Shown in pieces: positions 8,381 to 16,546 of a stretch of DNA of 64,000 nt. Origin of the DNA: an uncultured Spirochaetaceae bacterium. Its GTDB lineage: Bacteria; Spirochaetota; Spirochaetia; Sphaerochaetales; Sphaerochaetaceae. The translations under genes and the position numbers were made by a program. The stretch is taken from positions 1 to 64,000 of the forward strand of contig CALXQU010000003.1 in assembly GCA_944390725.1 (NCBI GenBank), in the 5' to 3' direction. Every line of letters starts with the position of its first letter. Within the stretch, counting starts at the first letter, position 1. The notes under the pieces were generated by a model, which saw nothing but the letters and a program-made list of their open reading frames with translations, made no database searches and had not been told where the DNA came from.

Positions 8381-9829
8381 TCACTGCCTGTCGTCCCCCG
8401 CTGTCCTCGCCTGCACGAGAAGCTCGGTCTTCAGGTCGCGCAGCCTTGCCGAGAGCGAGACCTTGTAGATATGGGGATTGATGAGCCTCTTGTATGATTT
8501 GTCGAACTGCGACAGCAGCTCGGCGGATGTCTGCTGGATCTCCTTCAGGTCGCGCTTGGGCACTATCCTCCTGCCGCCTTCCATCTTCTTCGTCAGCAGG
8601 GGCGTGAATGCCTCATAGCTCCCGCTCTTCATCACGAAGAAGTCAGCGGTCGAGAAGGGGTGGTAGAAGGTGTAGCGCTTCTTCGGCTCAAGGACCTCAT
8701 CCTCCAGCGTGATGAGGTCGGCAAGCGCGTTGCCGTCCTTGGAGAAGAACCTGTAGACCTGCTTCCTGCCCGGATTCGTGGTCTTCTCATAGCTGTTGGA
8801 GACCTTGAGGCAGGGAACCATCTTCCCGTCCTCCTCCTTGGCGGAGAGCTTGTATACGCCATTGAGCGAGGACTGCGCGCCTCCCGTGACAAGGTGAGTG
8901 CCGATTCCCCAGCTGTCGATGGGCGCACCATCGGCGACGAGCTGCTTGATTACGTCCTCCGTGATGTCATTCGAGACGCAGATGGTGGCATCCTCCAGTC
9001 CTGCATCGTCGAGCCTGGTCCTTATCTCCTTCGTCAGGTAGCTGAGGTCGCCTGAGTCTATCCTCACGCCGATTCGCTTGCCTTTGGCCTTCTGCTCGAG
9101 GCCTATCCTGATGGCAGCCTCGATGCCGGATTCCAGGGTGTCATAGGTGTCGATGAGGAGGATGCCGTTATCGGGATAGATTTCTACGAACTTCCTGAAT
9201 GCCTCCTCCTCGGATGGCATGCTCATGATCCAGGAATGGGCCATGGTCCCGGCAACAGGTATGCCGTAGACCTTGCCTGCATAGGTATTGCTTGTCGATA
9301 CCGTGCCGCCGATGAAGGATGCGCGCGAGGCGGTATGGCCGCCATCGCCCTGGGCCCTCCTGAGGCCGAACTCCATGATCTTCCCGCGTCCCCTTGTCTG
9401 CAGGACCATGCGCGATGCCTTGGTGGCGATCAGCGTCTGGAAGTTCACCGTGTTGAGCAGCAGCGTCTCCACCAGCTGCGCATCCATCAGGTCGCTCTCA
9501 ACCCTGATCAGCGGCTCGCCGGGGAAGGCAGGCGTGCCTTCGTCGAATGCGTAGACGTCGCCATGGAAGCGGTAGGTCCTGAGGTATTCGAGGAATGACG
9601 GGTCGAACATCTCCAGGCTCCTCAGGTATTCGATATCATCAGGCGAGAAGGAGAATGACTCGAGCTCATCGAAGAGCTCATCCGCGCCTGCGAAGATCGT
9701 GTATCCACCCTGGAAGGGGTTCGTCCTGTAGAACATATCGAAGATGGCCTTCCCGTCGTGCTTCTCGAGGAAGTAGCCCTGCATCATGGTCAGCTCATAG
9801 AAATCGGTGAAGAGCGCGGATGTGTGCAT
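8381..9829 (-). CDS. pncB: Nicotinate phosphoribosyltransferase
   Basis: Converts nicotinate and PRPP to nicotinate mononucleotide in the NAD salvage (Preiss-Handler) pathway. Length is 482 residues. Family motifs: LFTDFYELTMMQGYF at the N-terminus, EFGLRRAQGDGG, the region VAGTMAHSWIMSMPSEEEAF containing the phosphorylated histidine, and RIDSGDLSYL. It starts one base after the serS stop, so it is the last gene of proC-serS-pncB. Confidence 0.97.
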   Translation of the reverse strand: MHTSALFTDFYELTMMQGYFLEKHDGKAIFDMFYRTNPFQGGYTIFAGADELFDELESFSFSPDDIEYLRSLEMFDPSFLEYLRTYRFHGDVYAFDEGTPAFPGEPLIRVESDLMDAQLVETLLLNTVNFQTLIATKASRMVLQTRGRGKIMEFGLRRAQGDGGHTASRASFIGGTVSTSNTYAGKVYGIPVAGTMAHSWIMSMPSEEEAFRKFVEIYPDNGILLIDTYDTLESGIEAAIRIGLEQKAKGKRIGVRIDSGDLSYLTKEIRTRLDDAGLEDATICVSNDITEDVIKQLVADGAPIDSWGIGTHLVTGGAQSSLNGVYKLSAKEEDGKMVPCLKVSNSYEKTTNPGRKQVYRFFSKDGNALADLITLEDEVLEPKKRYTFYHPFSTADFFVMKSGSYEAFTPLLTKKMEGGRRIVPKRDLKEIQQTSAELLSQFDKSYKRLINPHIYKVSLSARLRDLKTELLVQARTAGDDRQ

Positions 9830-9830
9830 T

Positions 9831-11108
9831 TCAGTCCTTCGTTATCCTGTCGAAGCCGCAGTAGCTGACAAGGGCGGGCGGGATGGCGACGGAGCCGTCT
9901 TCCATCTGGTAGTTCTCGAGGATGGCGACGATGGCCCTGGAGAGGGCGACTGCCGTGCCGTTGAGCATGTGCACGAACTTCAGCTTGCCGTCATCGTCGC
10001 GGTACCTGATGTTGAGGGACCTGGCCTGGTAGTCGGTGCAGTTGGACGTGGATGTGACCTCGCCGTACTCGCCGCTCTCGCCGCGGCCGGGCATCCATGC
10101 CTCGATATCGAACTTCCTGTACGCGGGTGCGCCGAGGTCGCCTGTGGCGGTGTCGACGACGCGGTAGGGGAGCCCGAGCCCCTGGAAGATCTCCTCCTCG
10201 ATCGAGAGCAGATGCTGATGCCAGCTCTCGCTTTCCTCAGGCAGGCAGTAGATGAACATCTCCAGCTTGGAGAACTGGTGGACGCGGTAGAGGCCCTTGG
10301 AGTACTGGCCGGCGCCGCCCGCCTCCCTCCTGAAGCAGTGGGAGAGGCCCGTCATCTTGATGGGCAGGTCCTTCTTGTCGAGGATCTCATCGGAGTAGTA
10401 GCCGCCGAGGGTGATCTCAGCCGTGCCGACGAGGCATGTGCCGGTATCCTGGATGGTATAGATGTTGGACTCGGCGCCTCTCGGATTGAAGCCGATTCCC
10501 TGCAGGATCTCCTCCTTCGCGATATCAGGGGTGATGAAGGGCGTGAAGCCATGCCTGATGAGGATGTCCATGGCATAGCGCTCGAGCGCCATCTGCAGGA
10601 TGACCCCCCTGTTCTTGATGTAGTAGAACTTCTGGCCTGCGACCTTGGCACCCTTCTCGAAGTCGATGATATCGAGATCCTCTCCCAGCTGCACATGGTC
10701 CTTGGGCCTGAATGCGAATTCGGTGGGCTTGCCGTAGAACCTTATGGCGAGGCTGTCCTTGTCCTCCTTGCCGACAGGCGCATCGGGGGATGCATAGTTC
10801 GGGATCGTCCTCACCTCGTCCCTGAACGCGGCCTCGACCTCTGAAAGCTCAGCCTCAGCCTGGGCCAGCTCCTCCTTGATCGCCTTGCCTTCGGCTATCA
10901 GCTGGTTCCTCGTATCGGCATCGAGCTTCCCTTTCATCTTCGAGGCGGTCTCGTTCCTTCTCGCCCTCAGCGCCTCGGTGCGCTGCAGGAGCTCGCTCCT
11001 CCTGTCCATGTCGCTGACGATCCTGTCAAGGTCGACATCCATGTACCTGTCCTGGATGTTCTTCCTGATCTCGCTGTATCTTGTCCTGATGTCCTTGATA
11101 TCTATCAT
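9831..11108 (-). CDS. serS: Seryl-tRNA synthetase
   Basis: Class II synthetase that charges tRNA-Ser. The 425 residues comprise an N-terminal coiled-coil arm (about 1-110) and the catalytic domain with TSTSNCTDYQARSLNIRYR (motif 2/3 region) and LNGTAVALSRAIVAILENYQ (motif 3). AAGGGAT precedes the ATG, which lies five bases after the proC stop. It is in the middle of the proC-serS-pncB operon. Confidence 0.98.
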   Translation of the reverse strand: MIDIKDIRTRYSEIRKNIQDRYMDVDLDRIVSDMDRRSELLQRTEALRARRNETASKMKGKLDADTRNQLIAEGKAIKEELAQAEAELSEVEAAFRDEVRTIPNYASPDAPVGKEDKDSLAIRFYGKPTEFAFRPKDHVQLGEDLDIIDFEKGAKVAGQKFYYIKNRGVILQMALERYAMDILIRHGFTPFITPDIAKEEILQGIGFNPRGAESNIYTIQDTGTCLVGTAEITLGGYYSDEILDKKDLPIKMTGLSHCFRREAGGAGQYSKGLYRVHQFSKLEMFIYCLPEESESWHQHLLSIEEEIFQGLGLPYRVVDTATGDLGAPAYRKFDIEAWMPGRGESGEYGEVTSTSNCTDYQARSLNIRYRDDDGKLKFVHMLNGTAVALSRAIVAILENYQMEDGSVAIPPALVSYCGFDRITKD

Positions 11109-11113
11109 ATCCC

Positions 11114-11914
11114 TTACCTGTCTCCGAATTTCGCCTTGTTCTCAAGCTCGATGCTCTTGTCGACAGCAGCGTCGACAGCCGCCATCACGGCAGCTCCCAG
11201 ATTCCTGTCCTGCAGCTTCTTGACGCCTTCAATCGTGGTGCCTGCCGCGGAAGTGACCATGGTCTCGAGGTCGATGGCATTCCTGCCGCTGCTCTTCTGG
11301 ATCGTGGCAGCGCTCATCATCGTGTCGCGCACGATCGAGAGGGCATCAGGGTAGGGGATGCCGGCCCTGACTCCGCCGAGCGCCATATAGTGCATCATCT
11401 CGAATATGAAGGCGATCCCTGATCCCGATATCCCTATGAAGGCCGGGAAGAGCGATTCAGGGAGGAAGTAGGATGTGCCGAACGTGCCGGCGATCTCGAA
11501 TGCCAGCTCGCGTCCTTCCGCCGGTACGCCGTTGCCAGCTGCGATAGCCGTGACCGCCTTCTTGGCACCTGCCGCGATATTCGGCATGAACCTGACCACG
11601 TTGCCGGTGCCGAGATGGTCCTCAAGCACGGAGAGCGGCACGCCTGCCGCTATCGATATCCAGAGGTCGGTCTCTATCTCCCTCAGCACCTGGTAGAGGC
11701 CGGGCAGGACCTGCGGCTTGACGGCAAGGATCACTGCATCGCTGCCTGATGCGCCCTTGATGCTGGGGAGAGTCCCGATATTCCCGCATTCAGCGGCCAG
11801 CTCCTCGGCCTTCTCAGAGACCGTGTCATATACATCGATCTGATGGTCTGTCGTGGAAAGCGCCCTGGCGATGGCAGATCCCATGTTGCCTGTACCGATT
11901 ATGGTTATCCTCAT
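11114..11914 (-). CDS. proC: Pyrroline-5-carboxylate reductase
   Basis: Last step of proline synthesis. The 266 residues begin with the Rossmann motif ITIIGTGNMGSAIA (3-16). VVRFMPNIAAGAKKAVTAI and the C-terminal block from SAATIQKSSG to VTSAAGTTIEGVKKL are ProC signatures. GGGAGG lies before the ATG. It leads the operon and is unlinked to proBA, which lies 5 kb away on the other strand. Confidence 0.96.
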   Translation of the reverse strand: MRITIIGTGNMGSAIARALSTTDHQIDVYDTVSEKAEELAAECGNIGTLPSIKGASGSDAVILAVKPQVLPGLYQVLREIETDLWISIAAGVPLSVLEDHLGTGNVVRFMPNIAAGAKKAVTAIAAGNGVPAEGRELAFEIAGTFGTSYFLPESLFPAFIGISGSGIAFIFEMMHYMALGGVRAGIPYPDALSIVRDTMMSAATIQKSSGRNAIDLETMVTSAAGTTIEGVKKLQDRNLGAAVMAAVDAAVDKSIELENKAKFGDR

Positions 11915-11980
11915 CTAAATCCTCCCATCATATGGAACCGCGTCTCCCACCCGGGGAAACGGAGGAATCGTCTTCCTAAG

Positions 11981-11989
11981 AATATAGCA
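11981..11989 (-). promoter_or_regulatory. Extended -10 box of the proC operon
   Basis: TGCTATATT on the minus strand, about 65 bases before proC. The leader of roughly 55 bases contains a small AGGAA/TTCCT hairpin and a normal Shine-Dalgarno, so this unit is not leaderless. Confidence 0.5.
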
Positions 11990-12018
11990 GAAAACGCCCT
12001 GTGGATATAGCACTCCGG

Positions 12019-12519
12019 CTACTGCCAGCTCATGCGGCGGAGGCCGTCTTCCTCCGATAGGCCCGGGAAGCCGAGCTGCCTGCAGTACTCATACACGGCG
12101 ATTGCCACGCTGTTTGACAGGTTGAGGCTGCGCGCATTGGCCCTGATCGGGATCCTGAGCGTGTTCTCCGGGTATCTGCGGAGGATCTCCTCGTCGATGC
12201 CGCGGCTCTCCCTGCCGAAGATGAAGAAGGTGCTGCCTTCCGCTTTATAGCTGATATCGGAATAGAGCCTGCGCCCCTTGGCCGAGAAGAAGTAGAGCGT
12301 GTCCGCGCCATGGCTGGCGAGGAATGAATCGATATCGTCATGTACCGTCAGGTCCACATCGCCCCAGTAGTCCAGCCCGGCATGCCTGACGGCTTTCTCT
12401 GATATGTCGAAGCCGAGCGGGCGTACGAGATGGAGGGGAGTGCCTGTCACTGCGGCAGTCCTGGCGATGTTCCCTGTATTCTGCGGTATCTCCGGTTCGA
12501 ATAGGCAGATGCTGAGCAT
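12019..12519 (-). CDS. trmL: tRNA (cytidine(34)-2'-O)-methyltransferase
   Basis: SPOUT-fold methyltransferase for the wobble base of some leucine tRNAs. At 166 residues it is the usual length. CLFEPEIPQNTGNIARTA at the N-terminus, FGRESRGIDEEIL in the middle and IPIRANARSLNLSNSVAIAVYE at the SAM-binding knot are family hallmarks. It has its own extended -10 seven bases upstream of the ATG. Confidence 0.93.
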   Translation of the reverse strand: MLSICLFEPEIPQNTGNIARTAAVTGTPLHLVRPLGFDISEKAVRHAGLDYWGDVDLTVHDDIDSFLASHGADTLYFFSAKGRRLYSDISYKAEGSTFFIFGRESRGIDEEILRRYPENTLRIPIRANARSLNLSNSVAIAVYEYCRQLGFPGLSEEDGLRRMSWQ

Positions 12520-12526
12520 ATGGAGA

Positions 12527-12535
12527 AGGGTATCA
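12527..12535 (-). promoter_or_regulatory. Extended -10 box of trmL
   Basis: TGATACCCT on the minus strand, seven bases before the ATG at 12519, with no Shine-Dalgarno. The hexamer keeps only the TAnnnT core but has the TG extension. Confidence 0.5.
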
Positions 12536-12564
12536 CTTGCGGGGAATCCTGCAAATACTCCCGG

Positions 12565-13722
12565 CTACCCGTTCCTGAGGTTCCTTGCCCTGATGACCCT
12601 GCTCCCTTTCTTGGAAAGCCCTACGATGGCCTTCTCCAGGGCCCGTTCCTTCTTCTCCTTGTCGGCGAAGAGCTCCCCCTGCTCGGGCTCGCTGCCTTCG
12701 TAGAGGTTCTGCAGGGAGACGCCGAGGAGCCTTACGCCCTGCCCTCTGTAGCGGGAGGCGAACAGCCCGCTGGCTATCTGGTAGACGTCCATCGATGAGT
12801 ATATCCCGTTCGACGGCGTGGTCTGCGCGGAGATGGTGGTGAAGTCGCCATAGCGCAGCTTGATGCCGACCGTCCTCGGTATCTTCCTCTCATCCATGGC
12901 ACGGAACATGACTTCCTCGGACATCTCGAGAAGGTATGAGCCGATGGCGTCTGCGGAGTATACATCGGGATAGAAGGTCTTCTCCGAGGATATGGAGCGT
13001 GACCTGGCCTCCCCCTGGTAGATGCCGGGGTCTATCCCCCTCGATGCCTTGTAGAGGAATGCGCCGGATGAATCCCCGAACATCCTCCTCAGCTCATCCT
13101 CTCCCAGCCTGCGTATCTCCGCCGCGCTCCTGAGCCCCCTGCGCTCCAGGGCGGAGAGCATCGCATCGCCTATGCCCCAGAGCTTCCTGAGCGGGATGGC
13201 ATCGATGAATTCCTCCTCCATGCCGGCTGGCACGATCGTCAGCCCGTCCGGCTTGCGGAAGTCGGAGGCCAGCTTAGACAGGTACCTTGACGGGGCGACG
13301 CCGATGGAGGCCGTCAGCCCTGTCTCATCCCGTATGCTTTCCTTGAGCATCCTGGCGGCCTTGCCGGGCAGGGGATATATCCTCTCCATACCCGTCAGGT
13401 CCAGGAACGCCTCGTCGATGGAGACCTGCAGGAAGCCCGGCGCGAATGAGCTGATGATCGACATCACCTCGCGGCTCTTCTCCGCATAGCGCTCCATGCG
13501 GCCATGCACGCATATGGCATCCGGGCATAGCCTGAGCGCCGTCGTCATCGGCATCGCGCTCCTCACGCCGTATTCCCTGGCCTCGTATGAGCAGGTGGAG
13601 GCGACATGGCGCGGCCCGGGCGTGCCGATGATCAGCGGCTTGCCCCTGTACTCTGGATGGTCGAGTATCTCCACCGAGGCGAAGAAGGCATCGAGGTCGA
13701 TATGGAAGAAGACGGAGCCCAT
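12565..13722 (-). CDS. dinB: DNA polymerase IV (Y-family)
   Basis: Error-prone translesion polymerase of 385 residues. The palm begins with FFHIDLDAFFASVE (metal ligand Asp) and the second acidic site is VSIDEAFLDLTG. Helix-hairpin-helix and little-finger regions follow. The start at 13722 begins exactly with the conserved MGSVFFHIDLDAFF; a longer reading to 13833 would run past the promoter. The -10 box is six bases upstream. No LexA-like operator was recognised. Confidence 0.95.
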   Translation of the reverse strand: MGSVFFHIDLDAFFASVEILDHPEYRGKPLIIGTPGPRHVASTCSYEAREYGVRSAMPMTTALRLCPDAICVHGRMERYAEKSREVMSIISSFAPGFLQVSIDEAFLDLTGMERIYPLPGKAARMLKESIRDETGLTASIGVAPSRYLSKLASDFRKPDGLTIVPAGMEEEFIDAIPLRKLWGIGDAMLSALERRGLRSAAEIRRLGEDELRRMFGDSSGAFLYKASRGIDPGIYQGEARSRSISSEKTFYPDVYSADAIGSYLLEMSEEVMFRAMDERKIPRTVGIKLRYGDFTTISAQTTPSNGIYSSMDVYQIASGLFASRYRGQGVRLLGVSLQNLYEGSEPEQGELFADKEKKERALEKAIVGLSKKGSRVIRARNLRNG

Positions 13723-13728
13723 GCCCTG

Positions 13729-13737
13729 AGTGTACCA
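13729..13737 (-). promoter_or_regulatory. Extended -10 box of dinB
   Basis: TGGTACACT on the minus strand, six bases before the dinB ATG. It is back to back with the promoter of the divergent outer-membrane gene; both predict leaderless mRNAs. Confidence 0.6.
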
Positions 13738-13750
13738 TATATGCCTTCTC

Positions 13751-13759
13751 TGGTATAAT
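13751..13759 (+). promoter_or_regulatory. Extended -10 box of the outer-membrane protein gene
   Basis: TGGTATAAT is consensus, with six bases before the ATG at 13766 and no Shine-Dalgarno. Confidence 0.7.
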
Positions 13760-13765
13760 CGTGGC

Positions 13766-14779
13766 ATGAGAAAGTGCCTTGCGATGATTGCCGCCATGCT
13801 TGTTTCCTCATTGCTGTATGCCGCGGCCGTCAACTACAGCGCACTTGAATCACCACTCAGCTCCGCAGCCTATTCCGGCCGCTTCTATGATATCTTCTCC
13901 AATCCGGCTGCCCTGCCTGTGATGGAGACCCAGCCCGGCGTGATCGCCATCAGGACGAACATGACCGATACGTTCTCGCCGCAGGGTCATGGCCATCCCA
14001 TGTCCGCGGTGCAGGACCAGAGATGGACTGTCGATGCCACGTTCATCTCCAAGTATGTCTCGCTGACAGCCTACTATGGCATAGAGTACGACAGGCAGTC
14101 CGTGGACAACCCCATCTATGATATCTACTCATCGCTGAAGATCGAGCTCAATGCCGCCTATGCCGTCCCGTACTTCTCCTTCGGCGTGAGGATCTCCGGC
14201 GGCAACCAGATGGTCAGGCGCAACAGGGATGTCGCGAATTTCTGGGATTATGTCTCCAATGCATGGTTCAGCCCCTTCGAGCGCGATGCGGGCAGCGAGT
14301 TCTTCGACCTCGGGGTCGGCGCCATCCTCGACGTATCGCCGTTCTCGCTCGGCGTCTATATCGGCAAGCTGCTCACGCTCTCCGATGATGGCCAGCTCTA
14401 TTTCGGCGGTGACGTGATCGCGGAGTCGACGACGATATCGGCAGCGCTTGAGGGCCCCAGATATACGCGCGGAGGCGACCTGATGCTGGTCCGTCCCCGC
14501 GCCTCGTTCTCCCTCACCGGGCTTGTCGATGCATCCACGAGGTCGATTGAGTTCGCCTGCGACCTCACTTTCCAGTTCCTGCCCGACGCGGACCTGACCG
14601 TGGGCGTATCCTATCTGGAGAAGAAGCATGAATGGGTGCAGTTCAACCCGTCCAACGCGACCGTGAATTTCATGATAAGGGGAGGGGCCCGCGGCTTCTA
14701 CGGCATCCTCGGCGTCTCATTCGTGGCCAATGACTTCTCGGTGTTCTCCCCGGTGATCGGCTTCTCCTGGATCAGCTGA
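13766..14779 (+). CDS. Predicted outer-membrane beta-barrel protein (FadL/UPF0164-like)
   Basis: A 337-residue exported protein. The signal peptide is MRKCLAMIAAMLVSSLLYAAA. The FYDIFSNPAALPVM element just after it recalls the N-W/S-NPA motif of FadL, PorV and the treponemal UPF0164 family. The rest alternates short amphipathic strands ending in aromatic residues (FSLGVYIGKLL, ITLSVSYLEKKHEWVQF-like segments), and the C-terminus ends in FSPVIGFSWIS, as expected for barrel insertion. A role in uptake of hydrophobic compounds is inference only. The 3' end overlaps the convergent kinase gene by 8 bases. Confidence 0.75.
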   Translation: MRKCLAMIAAMLVSSLLYAAAVNYSALESPLSSAAYSGRFYDIFSNPAALPVMETQPGVIAIRTNMTDTFSPQGHGHPMSAVQDQRWTVDATFISKYVSLTAYYGIEYDRQSVDNPIYDIYSSLKIELNAAYAVPYFSFGVRISGGNQMVRRNRDVANFWDYVSNAWFSPFERDAGSEFFDLGVGAILDVSPFSLGVYIGKLLTLSDDGQLYFGGDVIAESTTISAALEGPRYTRGGDLMLVRPRASFSLTGLVDASTRSIEFACDLTFQFLPDADLTVGVSYLEKKHEWVQFNPSNATVNFMIRGGARGFYGILGVSFVANDFSVFSPVIGFSWIS

Positions 14780-15827
14780 TGGGTATGGAGAGAGTGAAGA
14801 CAGAGCCCTTGCCAAGTTCCGATTCGACCTTGATCGTGCCGCCGTGGAGCATGGCGATGTGCCGCACGATGGAGAGTCCCAGGCCCGTGCCGCCCGATTC
14901 GCGGCTCCTGCCCTTGTCAACGCGGTAGAAGCGCTCGAATATCCTGGCGATGTCCTGCCTGGCGATGCCGACGCCGTGGTCCTGCACCGATATGTCCATC
15001 ATGCCGCCGCGTACCCTGGAGCGGACTTCGATCCCGGATTCTGCCGGGGAGTAGGAGACCGCGTTGACGACGAGGTTCATCACCGCCTGCACGATCAGCG
15101 ATTCCTGGCATCTTACGGCAATGCCGGCAGGCTCATATGAGATGGCCATCCCTTTCTCCTCGGCCCTGTATGCGGTATAGGCCTTCACTTCGCTGAAGAT
15201 GGCCTCATCGCTGGTATCCTTCATCGCTGGCTCTATCTCCTCCCTGTCCAGCGATGTGAGGAGGAGCAGGTCCGATACGATCCTCTGCATGTGCGTGCTG
15301 TTCTTGAGGATGATGGAGGCGAATCTCTTCGTGTCCTCTGCGCTGAGGTCGGCTTCCGTCAGCGTCTCGGCGAAGCCTGAGATGGCGGTAAGGGGTGTCT
15401 TCAGCTCATGCGATACGTTGGAGACGAAGTCCTGCCTCACGTGCGACAGCCGCTCTATCTCCGTGATGTCCTCTGCCGAGATGACGATGTACTTGTCATC
15501 TATCGGGGTGATCGAGAGGCTGTACTGCTTCTCACGCCCCTTGCCCTTGACGATGGCCTTGTCGCCGGTGCTCCCTTTCCAGCATGTGACCTTGATGCTG
15601 GTCCTGTCGCCGTTCCTGCCCACGCTCTTGAGGCTACGCTCGAGCGTTGAGGATGAGAAGACATCGGTTATGTCCCTGCCTTCCAGCGGAGCTGCCCAGA
15701 AGAGCATCTCCTCGGCGCTCCTGTTCGCCATCGCGATCCTGTTCTTCCTGTTGATGAGCAGTATGCCTTCCGACATCGCCTCCATGATCGCGAGGAAGCG
15801 GTTCTTGCCGATGTCATTCTTCAGCAT
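14772..15827 (-). CDS. Soluble PhoR-like sensor histidine kinase
   Basis: 351 residues with an N-terminal PAS domain (about 10-125), HisKA with the phospho-acceptor H140 in FVSNVSHELKTPL, and a HATPase with N, G1 (QDHGVGI), F (IFERFYRVDKGRSRESGG) and G2 (GTGLGLSIV) boxes. No membrane segment is visible, unlike the second PhoR at 51.7 kb, so its input is probably cytoplasmic. It overlaps the upstream response regulator by 14 bases. Confidence 0.92.
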   Translation of the reverse strand: MLKNDIGKNRFLAIMEAMSEGILLINRKNRIAMANRSAEEMLFWAAPLEGRDITDVFSSSTLERSLKSVGRNGDRTSIKVTCWKGSTGDKAIVKGKGREKQYSLSITPIDDKYIVISAEDITEIERLSHVRQDFVSNVSHELKTPLTAISGFAETLTEADLSAEDTKRFASIILKNSTHMQRIVSDLLLLTSLDREEIEPAMKDTSDEAIFSEVKAYTAYRAEEKGMAISYEPAGIAVRCQESLIVQAVMNLVVNAVSYSPAESGIEVRSRVRGGMMDISVQDHGVGIARQDIARIFERFYRVDKGRSRESGGTGLGLSIVRHIAMLHGGTIKVESELGKGSVFTLSIPIS

Positions 15828-16491
15828 ACCTGTATCCTATGCCCCAGACGGTGGCGATATGGCTTCCTGCGCTGCCGAGCTTCTTCCGCAGCGCCGCTAT
15901 CTGCACGTCAATCGACCTCTCGGTGACGGGGTAGTCGTCCCCTTTTATCTCCTCGATGATCTCCGTGCGCCTCCGTACGCATCCGTCTGCCGATATAAGG
16001 GAAAGGAGGATGTCGAATTCAGTCGCCGTGAGCGGTATCTCCTCGCCTGAGACGAAGCATTTGCGCTTGCCGGTGTCGAGCGATACGCCATGCGGGGTGC
16101 TGACGACGCGGCCGGCGGCCTTCGACGGCGAGCGCCTCAGCAGGGACTTCACGCGCGCTATGAGGATCTTGGGCGAGAAGGGCTTCGTTATATAGTCATC
16201 GGCCCCTTCCTCCAGCGCGGAGATTATGTCGTTCTCGGAATTGAGCGCCGATGCGACTATCACGGGAAGCTCCCTGTCGGGCCCTTCTGCCCTTATCCTG
16301 CGGAGGATCTCGATGCCGGAGATGCCGGGAAGCATTATGTCGAGTATGGCAAGGTCCACGCCGCCGCTGCCGATGGCGGAGAGCGCTTTCTGCCCGTTCT
16401 CGGCCTCGATGGCCTCCGCTCCCATCGCCTTGATGTGGAATGCGATCAGCGTACGTATGTCGGCATCGTCTTCAACTATGAGGATACGCAT
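15814..16491 (-). CDS. OmpR/PhoB-family response regulator
   Basis: 225 residues: receiver with acidic pocket EDD (7-9), phospho-acceptor D51 and switch Lys in ITKPFSP, then a winged helix ending VTERSIDVQIAALRKKLG and IATVWGIGYRY. The ATG at 16491 is preferred over a TTG two codons earlier because a TAGCAT -10 box ends six bases before it. It pairs with the downstream soluble kinase. Its target genes are unknown. Confidence 0.93.
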   Translation of the reverse strand: MRILIVEDDADIRTLIAFHIKAMGAEAIEAENGQKALSAIGSGGVDLAILDIMLPGISGIEILRRIRAEGPDRELPVIVASALNSENDIISALEEGADDYITKPFSPKILIARVKSLLRRSPSKAAGRVVSTPHGVSLDTGKRKCFVSGEEIPLTATEFDILLSLISADGCVRRRTEIIEEIKGDDYPVTERSIDVQIAALRKKLGSAGSHIATVWGIGYRYAEE

Positions 16492-16497
16492 ATGCAA

Positions 16498-16503
16498 ATG
16501 CTA
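16498..16503 (-). promoter_or_regulatory. -10 box of the soluble two-component pair
   Basis: TAGCAT on the minus strand, six bases before the ATG at 16491. No Shine-Dalgarno is present. It is divergent from the hemA-like promoter. Confidence 0.45.
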
Positions 16504-16534
16504 CTATCCTGATGAACTTAACACAAGATTAGGA

Positions 16535-16540
16535 TATGCT
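16535..16540 (+). promoter_or_regulatory. -10 box of the hemA-like gene
   Basis: TATGCT, six bases before the ATG at 16547, with no Shine-Dalgarno. Confidence 0.45.
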
Positions 16541-16546
16541 TTCAGC

